Positions 33,109 through 44,807 of a stretch of 64,000 bases of DNA are shown here, piece after piece. Within the stretch, counting starts at the first letter, position 1. Each line of letters opens with the position of its first letter. Under the pieces are notes generated by a model that saw only the letters and a program-made list of their open reading frames with translations, had not been told where the DNA came from and made no database searches. Position numbers and translations under genes: made by a program. This DNA is from Helichrysum umbraculigerum (lineage: Eukaryota; Streptophyta; Magnoliopsida; Asterales; Asteraceae), in the NCBI GenBank assembly GCA_949592205.1, contig CATIUR010000005.1, positions 108,559,277 through 108,623,276 on the forward strand, read 5' to 3'.

Positions 33109-34010
33109 AATCGGGCCAAGCCAAATGCGACGTCGGCGACTGATCTGGTTCCAGTGGCCGGAAAATCGGCCGAGCGGCTTTATTTTGGTCCGATTCTTTT
33201 TACCCAACCCATAAATGGACATTCTAAGTTATTATGAACAACAAACGAGTAAAAATGAGTAAAAATGAGTAAAAATGGAGAGTTTCGGGTTTTGTCGGAA
33301 ACTTACGAGTCGACGCGAGGAGAATCCGAAAAGATGGAAATGTAGATCGTGAAGTGGTGATGCTTTTCTTCCAAAGGAGTGGTAATATCCGAGTGCGTTT
33401 TATGATATTATTTTGATGATTTGTGAGATGGTGGTGATGGAGATTTTTGAGAGAAAAAGAAGGAAAGAGAGAGAAAGAAAGAGATGAAATGAGGAGGTGG
33501 AAGGGGTTTTGATGAAAGCACCGTATTTTCAGTCTCCGCTCCGCGCTCCGTGCGGTGTTCGTTTTCCCGTTCGTTTAAACATTAAATAGTTTTATACACG
33601 TTTAATTATATGTTTTAAAATACAAATATTTATTTGATATTACAGTTGAAATATTTCATCAAGTATTTAATATTTGAGTTATAAAATAATTCTTAACTTT
33701 ATTTTTAACTGTTTGCGCGTTGTTATATGATACGGAATAAATACGAAATATTATCAACATAATATTTTGGATATAATCATAGTGTTATTAAATAATGTTA
33801 TATTATTTAATAAAATTGTTCACCAACGTCCGTATTTAATTGATTCGAATTACATTCGATTTGAGAAGTTTACGATTTAATCAAATCGCATTTTTGTATA
33901 TATTCATCAATATATATTTTGATACATTAATTAGCCTAACACAGAACTAATTACATGTATTAATAGTTGATTAGGCACTAATCACTAGTCCTAATTTGGC
34001 GGGTGTTACA

Positions 34011-35310
34011 GCGTTCCATTTTGTCGGTTTCCTTGATCGCAAGGAAATGTGCAGATTTCGTGAGACGATCTACGATCACCCAAATGGTATCGCAACCGCT
34101 CGATGACTTTGGTAGTTTGGTTATGAAATCCATTGCGATTTGTTACCATTTCCTTTGAGAAATCTAGGGTTGTTGAAGTAAACCAGAAGGTTTTTGATAT
34201 TCCGCTTTGACTTTTGAGCAAGTAAGACACTTGCTGACGTATGTGGCGATTTCGGCTTTCATGTTTGGCCACCAATAAAATCCCTTGATGCCATGATACA
34301 TTTTATCGGATCCCGGATGAATAGAATATTTGGACTTGTGAGCTTCATCCATCACCAAGTCTCGCAGGTTCCCAAAACTAGGCAACCAGATTCGATTAGA
34401 GAAGTACCTAACTCCGTTAGGTTTGATTTCAAACTGTTTATCCATGCCCCGCAAGGCTTCGTTTTTGATGTTTTCAGGTTTGAGAGCTTTGAGTTGAGCG
34501 GTGAGAATCTGAATGTTTAGATCGTTATGAATAGTCATACTGAGGGCTCGGACTCGAAGTGGTTTCGACCGTTCTTTTCGACTGAGGGCATCGGCAACAA
34601 CATTTGCCTTACCCGGATGGTATTTGATTTCGCAATCGTAATCGGTAAGCAACTCGACCCATCAACGTTGCCTCATGTTGAGATCCTTCTGATCGAATAT
34701 GTGTTGGAGACTTTTGTGGTCGGTAAAGATCGTGCACTTAGTGCCGTAAAGATAATGTCTCCAGATTTTGAGAGCGAACACGACAGCTCCAAGCTCGAGG
34801 TCATGAGTAGTGTAATTCTTTTCGTGGATTTTGAGTTGTCGTGAGACGTAAGCAATGACTTTGTCTCGTTGCATCAGCACGCAACCGAGACCTTGATGAG
34901 AAACATCGCAGTATACCACGAAGTCATCGGTGCCTTCGGGTAATGATAGAATAGGAGCACTGCAAAGCTTTTGTTTCAGGAGTTGAAATGCTGACTCTTG
35001 TTTATCAGTCCAACCGAACTTTTTGTCTTTCTGAGTCATTGTTGTGAGTGGTTGTGCTATTTTCGAGAAGTTTTCAATGAATCGTCGATAGTATCCAGCA
35101 AGTCCTAAGAATTGCCGTACTTCGGTTGGAGTTGTTGGTGCTTGCCCGCACTTGATAGCCTCGATTTTTGATGGATCAACATGAATTCCTTGACTATCAA
35201 TGACATGTCCAAGGAATTGAACGGTTTGCATCCAGAACTCACACTTAGAAAATTTAGCGTACAGCTCCTCGTGTCTTAGTAGCTCTAGGATGGTTTTGAG
35301 ATGTTGCGCA
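34011..35310 (-). pseudogene. Tekay B gag-pol, RT to integrase part
   Basis: The minus strand continues the pol gene upward from the integrase: zinc site (CLTCSKVK, about 34215), RNase H (YCDVSHQG, about 34905, with V for A) and part of RT up to AQHLKTILELLRH at 35310. It is very close to Tekay A in sequence. It is inactivated: a TGA replaces the second Arg codon of MRQRR near 34660, and two stops lie in the QQPEIPQWKWE region near 34145-34175. At 35310 it is cut by Athila-like 2, so the catalytic RT part, protease and gag are not in the window. Confidence 0.9.
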
Positions 35311-37150
35311 TGATATCGCTCATTTTGTACATATCTATCTTTAGCGATATCATTGTTTTTGCATTCGTTTTAAGTGGACTTTATGAACTTTTGGTACTTA
35401 ATTAGCTGGAATTGAATCTAGGTGTCAATATTGAAGAATCATGGTTTGGATTGCATTTTGGTAAAGATTCGAGCTAGTGTGAAATATGTTGAAGTGTTGA
35501 GCTAGAAAGCAGGTCTGCTGGAATCTGGATTGAAGCCGCCGGCTTTAAAAGAGTAGCCGCCGGGTCCTCTGGTTCTGGAGAAGCCGACGGGTCAATAAAC
35601 CAAGCCGCCGGGTCGTGGAGAACCCACCGGGTTATTGGGGCTAGCCTCCGGGTGATTTAAGATTTCCATCACTTTTTGGTAACAGAAGTATTCGCCCTCC
35701 TGAAGCCTTCAGAAGCCGGCGGGTTAGACATTTGAGCCACCGGTCATTTCTTTGTGCCCAACCCGCCGTGTTGGTTAAACAAGCAGCCGGTTTCCCAAAT
35801 TCCAAAGAACCCGCCGGGTAGTGATTTAAAGCCGCCGGGTAGTTTGGGCGGCAGATGCCCTTTTGTACTAGAAAAGCACTTTTGCTTTTAGATCTCACCA
35901 ACTTTTCTTATCATCTTCCACACACGAAACCAGCTCCATTTTTGGTGATTTTTCTAGGGTTTAGGTGGTTCTTCATAATTTTAAAGATCTTCCATCTTGC
36001 TAGAACACTCGGCTACAAACAATCATCATTCCGACGTTGTAATCACTTGGTTTGCACTTTTCATTCTAATATCATCATGTTTTCTTTGATCTCTTTGATG
36101 ATATGTGTTTGTGATGATGTTAGTATGATTGTTGGCTAGATTTTGTTATACTTGCTTGGATGAACTAGTTAGTGACTAGGGGTGTTATATTTTGGTGTGA
36201 GTTTATGCTTCGAGTTTAAGATTCATCCACAAATTTGTATGTAACTAGTTTGATTTTGTTAAACTTGTCGGTATTTTGGCTAAACAACTATAGCGAATGT
36301 TTGTTGTTTAATAAAAATACTTGTTATTTGTATGAAATATATGAATGAACCATTTCTGCGAACGTGGATGATGTTACAAGTTAAACGAGTTAGCTAGCAT
36401 GATATGAGTTAGCGATAATGGTGAATGCTTTTCGTGTGGAAGAATCATAAACTCGTTTAGTTTGAACTTATGTTTAATCTCCAACTTGTGTGTTTGAGCT
36501 TGATGTCAATGAATTAACTTGTTTGGTGATTTGCTAATAGATATAGCGAACGTTTTCTATCTAGTAAGTTATCATCAACTATTTGTCTATAAGCGGTTGA
36601 ACTTAATTGCGGATGTAGTTTTGGAATAGGTTAAACAAATTAAGCTCAGACATGCAAGTAGGTAGCGATGGCGAATGTCCGTTACGTGATTATTTCATGA
36701 GTTTGCAAATTGAAGTTGAATCATTAGGTGATGGCGAATGTTAAGCCTAGGTTTGATGGAAAATTGTTTGCATAGAATAAACCGGTTTTAACCTTACACC
36801 CCGAAATCACTAACGATCTAATCCAAGCAAGTAAAGTTTTTTTTTAATATTAGAAAGTTCCACATCAATCACTTTGACTCTTAAGAGTCCACTTGCCTAG
36901 TTTAACTTAAAATTGTAGTTTTAAGCATTGTGACAATTCGGTCACACAAACCAACCACATTTTATTTTCTCTCTTTAAATTGTTCACACTTATCTTGATT
37001 GTATAAACCAAGTTCCCTGTGTTCGAACCCGAACTTACCAAACTATACTACCACTCGGCAGGGTCCACTGCCCGGTTGTGTTTTTGGTCTAGCTCGGTAA
37101 TTTTGGTTTACTTATCAACGATAAATTTTATAACTGGATTCAACACATCA
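35311..37150 (+). repeat. 5' LTR of Athila-like 2
   Basis: An 1,840-bp LTR starts TGATATCGCTC exactly where Tekay B coding stops and ends ACACATCA, so its ends are TGAT and ATCA. It is followed by an Asp-type primer site. The cassette at 35530-35850 has about ten copies of AGCCGCCGGGT in both orientations. Short open frames (35641-35901, 35855-36139) are not supported as genes. Confidence 0.85.
35530..35850. repeat. AGCCGCCGGGT array, both orientations
   Basis: AGCCGCCGGGT, AGCCGACGGGT, AACCCGCCGGGT and reverse forms (AACCCACCGGGTT, AACCCGCCGTG) recur every 20-40 bases. The reverse-orientation pairs allow hairpins, but spacing is irregular. It lies 0.2-0.5 kb from the LTR start. Confidence 0.75.
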
Positions 37151-37156
37151 AGTTTT

Positions 37157-37285
37157 TGGCGCCGCTGTCGGGGAACTTGATTTATGATCTTGATTTAAGT
37201 GTGATTAATTGATCCTTTCTAGAATTTATTCTTGGAAAGTTATATTTTGTTTGTATTGAGCCGGTGCGTTTATGGTTTTATCTTT
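37157..37285 (+). other. Primer site and start of internal region, Athila-like 2
   Basis: TGGCGCCGCTGTCGGGGA (37157-37174) is close to the complement of plant Asp-tRNA, as in Athila elements, with one change relative to Athila-like 1. The internal region then runs for only about 110 bases before the copia-like LTR. No coding is visible. Confidence 0.8.
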
Positions 37286-37904
37286 TGTTGTAAGTCCCTA
37301 GTTCTTAGGATCGATAACGAGGTTATCTTTAGGTATTAAGGAGCGGAATTCCTCAATACTTGGTTCACAGATTGTGAACGAATTGTTTCGCAAGATAATA
37401 GCAAATTGATTAACGTTTTGCTTTGTATTGATTATAACGAATGTTAATCTATCAATACCTAGCCTAACAATGCTTAGAATTACGAAATAATGCTCTGGAA
37501 ATCGAATGGCAAAAGTCTCTAATGTTTAAACCCTAAATTTTATATATATATGAATTCAGCCGACTCGACTCGCAGCCCGATGGGCTCTGCGAGTCGACTG
37601 ACTTCGCAGCCCAAAACCAAGCCCATTCTGATCTCGGTTCGTTGCCACCTCTGCGAGCCCAGATCTCGACTCGCAGAACCCAATCCTGCGACTTGAGATC
37701 TCATCTCGCAGACAGACTTTAGTTTGCATTTTCATTCTCGATATTCGTCTAACACTTTATCTTACTAATATGTTTAACGAATATTAACAACAAACTAATA
37801 TCATATCAATTATTACAATTCAAAATCAATTGTACACACTTGATTACTATAATCACTAGTACTATTACAAGCTAGATCTGTTGTCACAAATACATGTCCC
37901 AACA
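37286..37904 (-). repeat. 3' LTR of a copia-like element
   Basis: A 619-bp stretch runs from TGTTGTAAGT to CATGTCCCAACA, so it reads TGTTGGGACATG at its start on the minus strand; TGTTG/CAACA ends suit copia-type LTRs. The minus strand has a CAAGGGGGAGTC tract just outside (37905-37916), as expected for a polypurine tract next to a 3' LTR. The left boundary is inferred from the inverted ends only. It carries a CTGCGAG/CTCGCAG hairpin array (37566-37715). Confidence 0.55.
37566..37715. repeat. CTCGCAG hairpin array
   Basis: CGACTCGCAG and CTGCGAGTCG (37566-37596) form a perfect 10-bp stem around 11 bases. Two further stems follow: CTGCGAG/CTCGCAG around 12 bases (about 37651) and CTGCGA/TCGCAG around 14 bases (about 37686). 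Again the stems are related and the loops are not. Confidence 0.8.
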
Positions 37905-37916
37905 GACTCCCCCTTG

Positions 37917-38197
37917 ACAATAGCTCTAGCGTCTATGCTACTATGTCTTCAAGTTGTCTTTGATCTTCATTTGTAAATTATACTTCCAGCAAAAATCTTC
38001 AATTTGATACAAGTCTTAACCATCATTTGATAATCACGTGCTAAATCACCCCATGCTTCTGTCGTCAAGATTCTATTTTCATTCAACTTTATCAAATCTT
38101 TCTTTGACATGTTCATTAGGTGTCGATGGTCATAAACTCTGAAGATTTCTCTTTCACCACATTCAACCTCATCATCAGCTTCAACCATGACAGCTTC
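37917..38197 (-). pseudogene. Fragment of retroelement coding next to copia-like LTR
   Basis: The minus strand is open from 38197 leftward to a stop at 37967, giving about 75 residues that include YDHRHLMNMSKKDLIKLNEN and ARDYQMMVKTCIKLKIF. It ends about 50 bases before the polypurine tract, which suits the C-terminal end of an element's last frame. I do not recognise the domain. It is cut at 38198 by the next LTR. Confidence 0.45.
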
Positions 38198-40058
38198 TAT
38201 AACACCCCTCATATTATAGTTATTTAAATACAATATATCGGAAGCGTCTGTCCAAATTGATACTTTAATCAATCAAAACATAAAAGTTCAACTAATTTAA
38301 AACACAATTTATCAATTTGGGTGTTATATAAAAACAAGAACAACACTGATTTATAAAATTAAATATCAGAGTAACACTTAGTAGTCAAACATTCTTCAGT
38401 CCATTCCCTGCTCAGTCCAAATCATCTCAAGACCTGTAAGGGTAAATAGTGGAATTAGCACAAAGCTAAGTGAGTCAACCTATCACAATCAGTACAACTC
38501 AGTATAACAATACTGATTATCATAAATATCACATAGACACTGACACAACATCACCAAGAGGATCGGTGGTCCTTGTGACACTGCTCAGACCCGGGAGGTG
38601 CACCAAGCGACACTTACAACCAACTGCAGGCCAATACAGTGGCTTTACCAATAACTGTTTGCTACCTTTAGTCAATATGTGTTCCATTCTCAACACATGA
38701 TCACAAATCTCACATTGACTATCCTGTAGCAACCCAGTCCAACTAATCAGTCAAGTTGACCTCCGAATCACAGAATGCTTAAAGGCAACACATCACTTAT
38801 TACACGTGTATTTCACAATTCAATAGTTCAACAATCACAATCACAATCACTATATCACTATGTTCACCTGTTGTAACCAATTATGTTACAACTAAATCAC
38901 ACTGAGAGTACGAGTCCACTCACCAATACCTCAGCCGCAAGCTCAGAAGTCTAATATTACTGAGCCTTCTCTCAATCTGTAATATCAACATAATACACAA
39001 GTCAGTAACTTGGCATCAATAAAGAACTCGTTATAATAAGCAACATATGTTATAATCATATAACATATCACAGTATCTCAATACACAGTATATCATATCA
39101 ATCATGATAAACGGTTATCAAATGATAACTAACACTTATGTCATCCCAATTATATTACAACTTATTTCAAATTGTAACACCAAACAATTATATTATCCAG
39201 TTACAATATTTATTAGGTCACTTCACTCGCTAGTCGCCGCTAAACACGAAAAAGTGTTTGAAATAAGGTTTGTAGCGAAACACAATTTTTCTGCGTTGGG
39301 GTCATTTAGCCGCCGGCTAATTTGTTTGACCGCCGGCCCTAAAGTAGCCTCTTGACCGCCGGCCAAATGGCTTGACCGCCGGCCACAGGCCATCGTCCCA
39401 AACCCTGTTCTTTCTGTTCTTCCTAATTCCGACTCAAACACTCTCAAATCAATTTCCCCAGCTTTCTAATCAATTATATACGATGAATAACGATTTCTAA
39501 TCACAGCTAACATCACCTATCATCATTTAAATCATCAATTTCACTTAACAATTTAATTTCATGAATTTAATCAATAATCATTCTTATAACGAAATAAGGA
39601 GAAAGGATAATTTGAGATGATGATAGAAACCTGTTGTTGATGAAATCGAATCCAAGCCACCAGGCAATCCAATTATTTACTTGTTAAGTTTCATGAATTA
39701 GGATTTATAGGTTTTATATTTTTGGGTTTGTATTCCATCAGAAAGGAAATGAAGGAAAAGAAATAAAAAGGAAGAAAGTCGGTTCCCCAAAACCGACCTC
39801 AAATTTTACGGGTATAATTTAATACCCCTTCTCAACCTATTGTCTGGAACCCGAAAACCATTTGCGAGTCCCACATTTTATTTTACCGACAACTTTATTA
39901 ACTTAAATCACTTAATATTTTACTGACCACAGTAAGTCCTGAAATTTATTTCCTATTTAATTTCAATAAATTCGACAATATTATTTCCAAACACGTTAAT
40001 ATTATTTTAAAATCACAAAATAATATAAAACAACTAGGTCCGATTTACGGATGCTACA
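38198..40058 (-). repeat. 3' LTR of LARD-like element
   Basis: The 1,861-bp LTR begins TATAACACCCC (the expected TG is changed to TA) and ends GGATGCTACA. It is a relative of the 8325-17347 LTR: both have GGATCGGTGGTCCTTG (38560), a GCCAATACAGTGGC-like segment and AGCACAAAGCTAAGTGAG. Its cassette (39308-39388) has four GACCGCCGGCC units. Small open frames inside are not genes. Confidence 0.8.
39308..39388. repeat. GACCGCCGGCC tandem array
   Basis: Four GC-rich units, the first GCCGCCGGCTAA and then three TTGACCGCCGGCC, are spaced 15-25 bases apart. GCCGGC is itself palindromic. The motif differs from the CGCGATC stems of the related 8325-17347 LTR. Confidence 0.8.
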
Positions 40059-43000
40059 AATCTCTCCCCCTTAAAAGATTTCGTCCTCGAAATCTGATCA
40101 CACATAATCACATACATTTTGTCATATTTAGTCCTCAAGAGCAGCTTATACTAATCCTTATATATCTCAAGTCTTTCCACATTCACATATGCCTAAAGGT
40201 ACATGTTTATATCTTTCACCCCTGTATATATGTATACTATGCCTTCATCCAACATTTTCTATAGAACAATCATTTACCTGAATCCTCTATCATCAATCAT
40301 ATATATGTTTAGAACACACATTCACTTTAACAAATAGACACATAATCACTTACAACCAGACACTAGTAATGTGTCAAAATCTTTAAACTATATTAGCCAG
40401 AAATTAGCAATATGCTAAAATCTTTGACAACTTATCTTCTAACAACTAGAACAACAACAAATAACAACAGCTAACATCAGTGGTTATAAAACCACAATAC
40501 ACCTAACAACATTGAAAATTAATTTCAGCTCATAACCAACAATCAACAAATATTCACATATTACTTCAACTATTTGAAATCCTTTACCTAAAGTAATCCG
40601 GATTCATATCACTTTAATAAGCAAAGTAGAGGTCACACACAGTAGGTAAAACATCATCAAGAAGTACATTGTTAAATTAACACATGTACTGCCACACCGT
40701 ATTACCTACATTCAACCGACCTCCACATTGACTTATTTCAACTTGTTCCCTTAAGTCACAATTTATTCTATCAGCACAATACACATTTCTGCAATAATGG
40801 AAATATAATCATTATTTCCAAAATTTCAACTATTCATTTCATAACACATCATCTTTCTCAATTAATGGAGCAGAAATTTCAAATTCTCACATTTAATTAT
40901 AATTTTATATTATCACATTCACCTCAATGTGATTATAATCTATTTAGTTCTCTCCCCCTTAGGGTTCATGTTATCACTCTATTACATCAACACTGATTAC
41001 AAGGGATTTCCCCTCATCGTTCTACAGTTATCTTAAATCAGCTAGTGATCTTATATAGATCACATTACAACTACATATCGGTACAAACTGTCTAAACAGT
41101 TTCAACACACAATTTGCATATACATAATTTTTAATTTTTTTAACAATATCATTCACAAATACCTTCGTTATTCCACAACGAAGGTTCTTTCCTTTACACA
41201 ACTCAGTTTATACAGCATCACCTGATTTAGGCGTATAACTCAATTACTCCCTGAGAACTTATATCACAATCAATTTCTAATAAGTTCAGTCTCATATTTA
41301 CACTGTTCACATGTTAAATAACTTAACACGATCACTCAAAGTTTAATAAGCCTTAACAACTTTTCTCACTCCTTTGAATTAATAATAACTCAATTAACAA
41401 TTTCAATACTGTCGACTATTTGTCAATTTCAACTTAATCAATTAATCAACAAATCACTTTGGTCACTTTTATCAATATTGACTCGCAACGGAATCAATCA
41501 TATTCCAATGATTTTATATTATATACTAAAATCTTTATTCCTAATTGACTTTCAAGTCAACTTACCACCTTATTAACATATAAATACTATGTTTAACCTC
41601 AAACATAAATTTTTCCATAATTACATTCAACAACAGTGACCCACTCAACTAAAATGGAACCACTACACCTTTCTCTGGTCAATTTCCATTCAATGACATT
41701 CTAATAACTTATTTAGCACACAATATGAGGTATTTACTTCTGTCACTTATCACTTAAACATATCAACTGATAATTTATCTCAAGTTTTAGATTTAACCCA
41801 ATCACAAAATTCAAAACATTGCTCTCACTAAGTTAACAAATCAATCACCATACAGAGCCAGTAACTCAACTCGGCTTAATACAAGCCATACACCTACTAG
41901 TAATCCGTTAGGATACTATATGACTCACTAATAGGTAATCCACACCCATTAGTTACACAATCACATTTCAACAAATTCAAACAATTGCAAGTACCATACA
42001 CACTTGCAAGTTTCACTTACTGATTATCATAATTTTCACTAATTAACCTTTACCCTGTAAACAACAGTTAATTTGTTTAATATAACTTCAAATTGTATCT
42101 CTCTCAATCACATTCACTTTCTTAGATACTTGGTAACCTCAACAAGTTCCTGTGATACAGCATAATATAACAACGGTGATCAAGCGTTGCTTGATTATGT
42201 TATTCACACTTCTTCTCAGGTTACTTCATATCATCAATCATCAATGTGATTTCTTTCACTTAAACACATATTACTTAAACCTTTGTTTAAATCAATTCTG
42301 AACACTCTACATGCATCATAACCACATATACATACTAAATCATCTTATTACATCCAGTTATTTCACATATAACTATAACATCTTTTAGTATGTATTCTTT
42401 ACCACATAATCTCTTTTCAATAACTGACCTAAGTCATCATTCTTGTTGTCTGAATTTTCAATTATTCTCAGCTTATTTGAAACTCTAAACACATGATAAT
42501 CTATCATCATGGTTTCAACACATAGCACTTTGTCAAATAATAATAACACGATAATATCACGTGTAATTCCAAACACGTATTCCACAGTAGTTAATTGAGT
42601 ATAATATTAACCAAATCAATTTACTCCAAAACCCTCCATTTTCTAGGAGCAAGTAATTCCACACAATCAATTCACTATATACTTAAGTATTTCTCTTTAT
42701 AGCTGTTCCCATATCAGCTGACCACCTTTAATTTAATATCACAATTTCCACCTATGATATATATATCAAATACTAATGTCACAACTTTACGTGTAATACC
42801 ACACACGTTTACTTAATTATCAACAATCAATACAATGTATCACATTATGTACTTAGTACTTTATCACATTACTTGGCATTACCTCATGCCTCAAATCACC
42901 TATTAATAACATATAAGATTTCCATCATTTCTTATTTTATTAGTTCAGTATTTATATATCACTTACTGGTTCATATCTCTTTGACTATTCTAGTCACACA

Positions 43001-44048
43001 TAATCAATTTCACTATTAGTGTTCTATTACAATCTTAAAACACTAATTTCTCAATAAAATCATCCTATTTATATCACTTACAACAAGTATTTAACAAATA
43101 CTTTTCACAACCTGTTCCACATATATAAAGGTTTGTCAACTACCTTTATTTTCTTACTACTTTAATATATTACTTTTACTATATAAGTCATAATTCACCC
43201 ACAATTATAATCATTGTCACACATCAACATCTAATCATTTTTATCACTTTATAGCATAACTATTGCCAAGTTTAATGCTAACACTTTCAATTCTAACTTT
43301 GCCTAATCCAGGCACACATTACAACAACTATACATTTTTTCCATTTCTAAAACAGTACAACTCTCAACCTATTAATTGAGATATATCACATCTCATTAAT
43401 TTCAGTATCTGATGTCACATCTATTCAGTTTATCACATAACAACAAATTCTCTAGCAAGGTTTCCTAATCACATCTTGCATTTATCACAGAAAATCACAC
43501 AACTGGTTATATTTTATTTCTACATAGTAGACACATTCAGATTCAATAATTTCACTAATAACAACCTGATCATCACTGTGCCTACACAACTTACACATAA
43601 TCCACAATTCAAAGTTCCATCAGAACTACTCATATCACTGAATGATTCATCTAATGCTTATATCATCATAATAGTAAATAACACTCATCACTGACTCATT
43701 ACTGGGGAATCATGTCAGTCTGACTCAATTTGCTTTACTACTAATCACATCATAGCAAAGTAATCAATTCAAGCTTATTAAATTCACTAAGCTTATCGAG
43801 AAATACCTGATACACTTAGGCTCATGAAAATCGAGTAACCATTGAGAATACCAGTCAATTACTCATGTTCCTCCGTCTCTACAATCAGAACAACAACCTT
43901 GCATCTTGTTATAGGTTAGTACACTTTTAATAGTCACTTTCTCATACAACTACTAATCCCACACTTTAGAATGTTTGACTCAACACAAAATAGATTTGGG
44001 ATTGAACACTTACCAATGTCCAATTCACCCAAACCTATGCTCTGATAC
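40059..44048 (-). mobile_element. Coding-less internal region of LARD-like gypsy element
   Basis: A polypurine tract (minus strand AAGGGGGAGAGATT, 40059-40072) is followed by GATTTCGTCCTCGAAATC, the relic also seen at the end of pol in the intact relatives. At the far side the iMet primer site (GCTCTGATAC, 44039-44048) is present but loses its last two bases to the next insertion. Between them are about 4 kb of AT-rich DNA without any recognisable gag or pol; the longest frames are under 100 codons. The plus strand is strikingly poor in G. This is the build of a large retrotransposon derivative that moves using proteins of relatives. Confidence 0.75.
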
Positions 44049-44539
44049 TGATATCGCGTAAAAAGTCACGTTTTTACTACCAATATCTCTCTCATTCTGG
44101 AACGATTCTTGGCATATTAGTTCAAAAACAGTACAAATTAATGATATTATGCCAAGATGGTCAAAACGAGGTTGCACGATAAAAATCAAGCAAAACGGAT
44201 GTAAAACGAAGATTCCACACACGTTTGAAGATTCAAGGCATAAAAACGAGATTTCAAGACTAAAGTGCCCTCCATCAACATCCATTATTTCCAAGATGTT
44301 CGTTTTCAAAATACGAATCCAACAGAAGAAGAATCAACCAAAACGGGTAAAGAATGAAGATTCCGCGCCCGCCGGAAGATCCAAATGATCCGTACGCAAT
44401 ATCTGGAGCTAGGGACCTCAACCCAGGGCCTATCTTATGTCAAAATCTTCGTTTTTGAATTACGAATCCAATAAAAAAGAATCGACGAAAACGGACATAT
44501 AACGAAGAAGATACGCGCGAATTAAGCAACGAAGCGAAC

Positions 44540-44635
44540 GAGGCGGCCACAAGCCACCAGCCGCCGGCCAGCAGCCACCAGCCGCCGGCCAACAGCCACC
44601 AGCCGCTGGTCAACCTGCTCCAGCCGCCGGAAACC
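44540..44635. repeat. CCACCAGCCGCCGGCC array in LTR
   Basis: Three to four copies of an ACAGCCACCAGCCGCCGGCC unit lie in tandem, then a diverged CAGCCGCCGG unit. The 3' LTR copy (51943-52035) has the same units with point changes only. It lies in U3, about 160-260 bases upstream of the TATA box. Confidence 0.8.
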
Positions 44636-44798
44636 CTGTACCCACCCCGGTTTCCGTTTTTGGTAACTTTTGGTACCTTGTGCGCCTACTTTTCGTGTTG
44701 TACGGTACCCGGTGCGCCTACTTTTCGTGTTGTACACACCATTTTTGGCTAGCTTTCTAACATGCACCTCATGGTGCTAATGTGAGCCAAAGCTCACC

Positions 44799-44807
44799 TA
44801 TAAATAG
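44799..44807 (+). promoter_or_regulatory. TATA box of Athila-like 1 LTR
   Basis: TATAAATAG followed by AGGGCTTGGGTTCC and a leader with TTTCTTTCTTTACTTTC. The same box is at 52202-52210 in the 3' LTR. Confidence 0.75.

Larger units (their letters stand above)
31578..34010 (-). mobile_element. Solo LTR, Tekay-type, with target duplication
   Basis: A 2,433-bp LTR (TGTAACACCC to GGGTGTTACA) interrupts the integrase gene of Tekay B. The 5-mer GCGTT is present on both sides (31573-31577 and 34011-34015), and the integrase frame (ETDKMERLTRIY region) rejoins exactly when the LTR and one GCGTT are ignored, so this is a clean solo LTR. It carries the AGACTCACCTGAGTCT palindrome (32336-32351) and two GC-rich cassettes (32643-32745 and 32869-33130). 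Confidence 0.93.

Noticed and set aside
44522..44767. Minus-strand frame repeated at 51925-52170 with RRLVA repeats
   Set aside because: It lies in the LTR cassette and U3 on the antisense strand; its openness comes from the GC-rich repeat.
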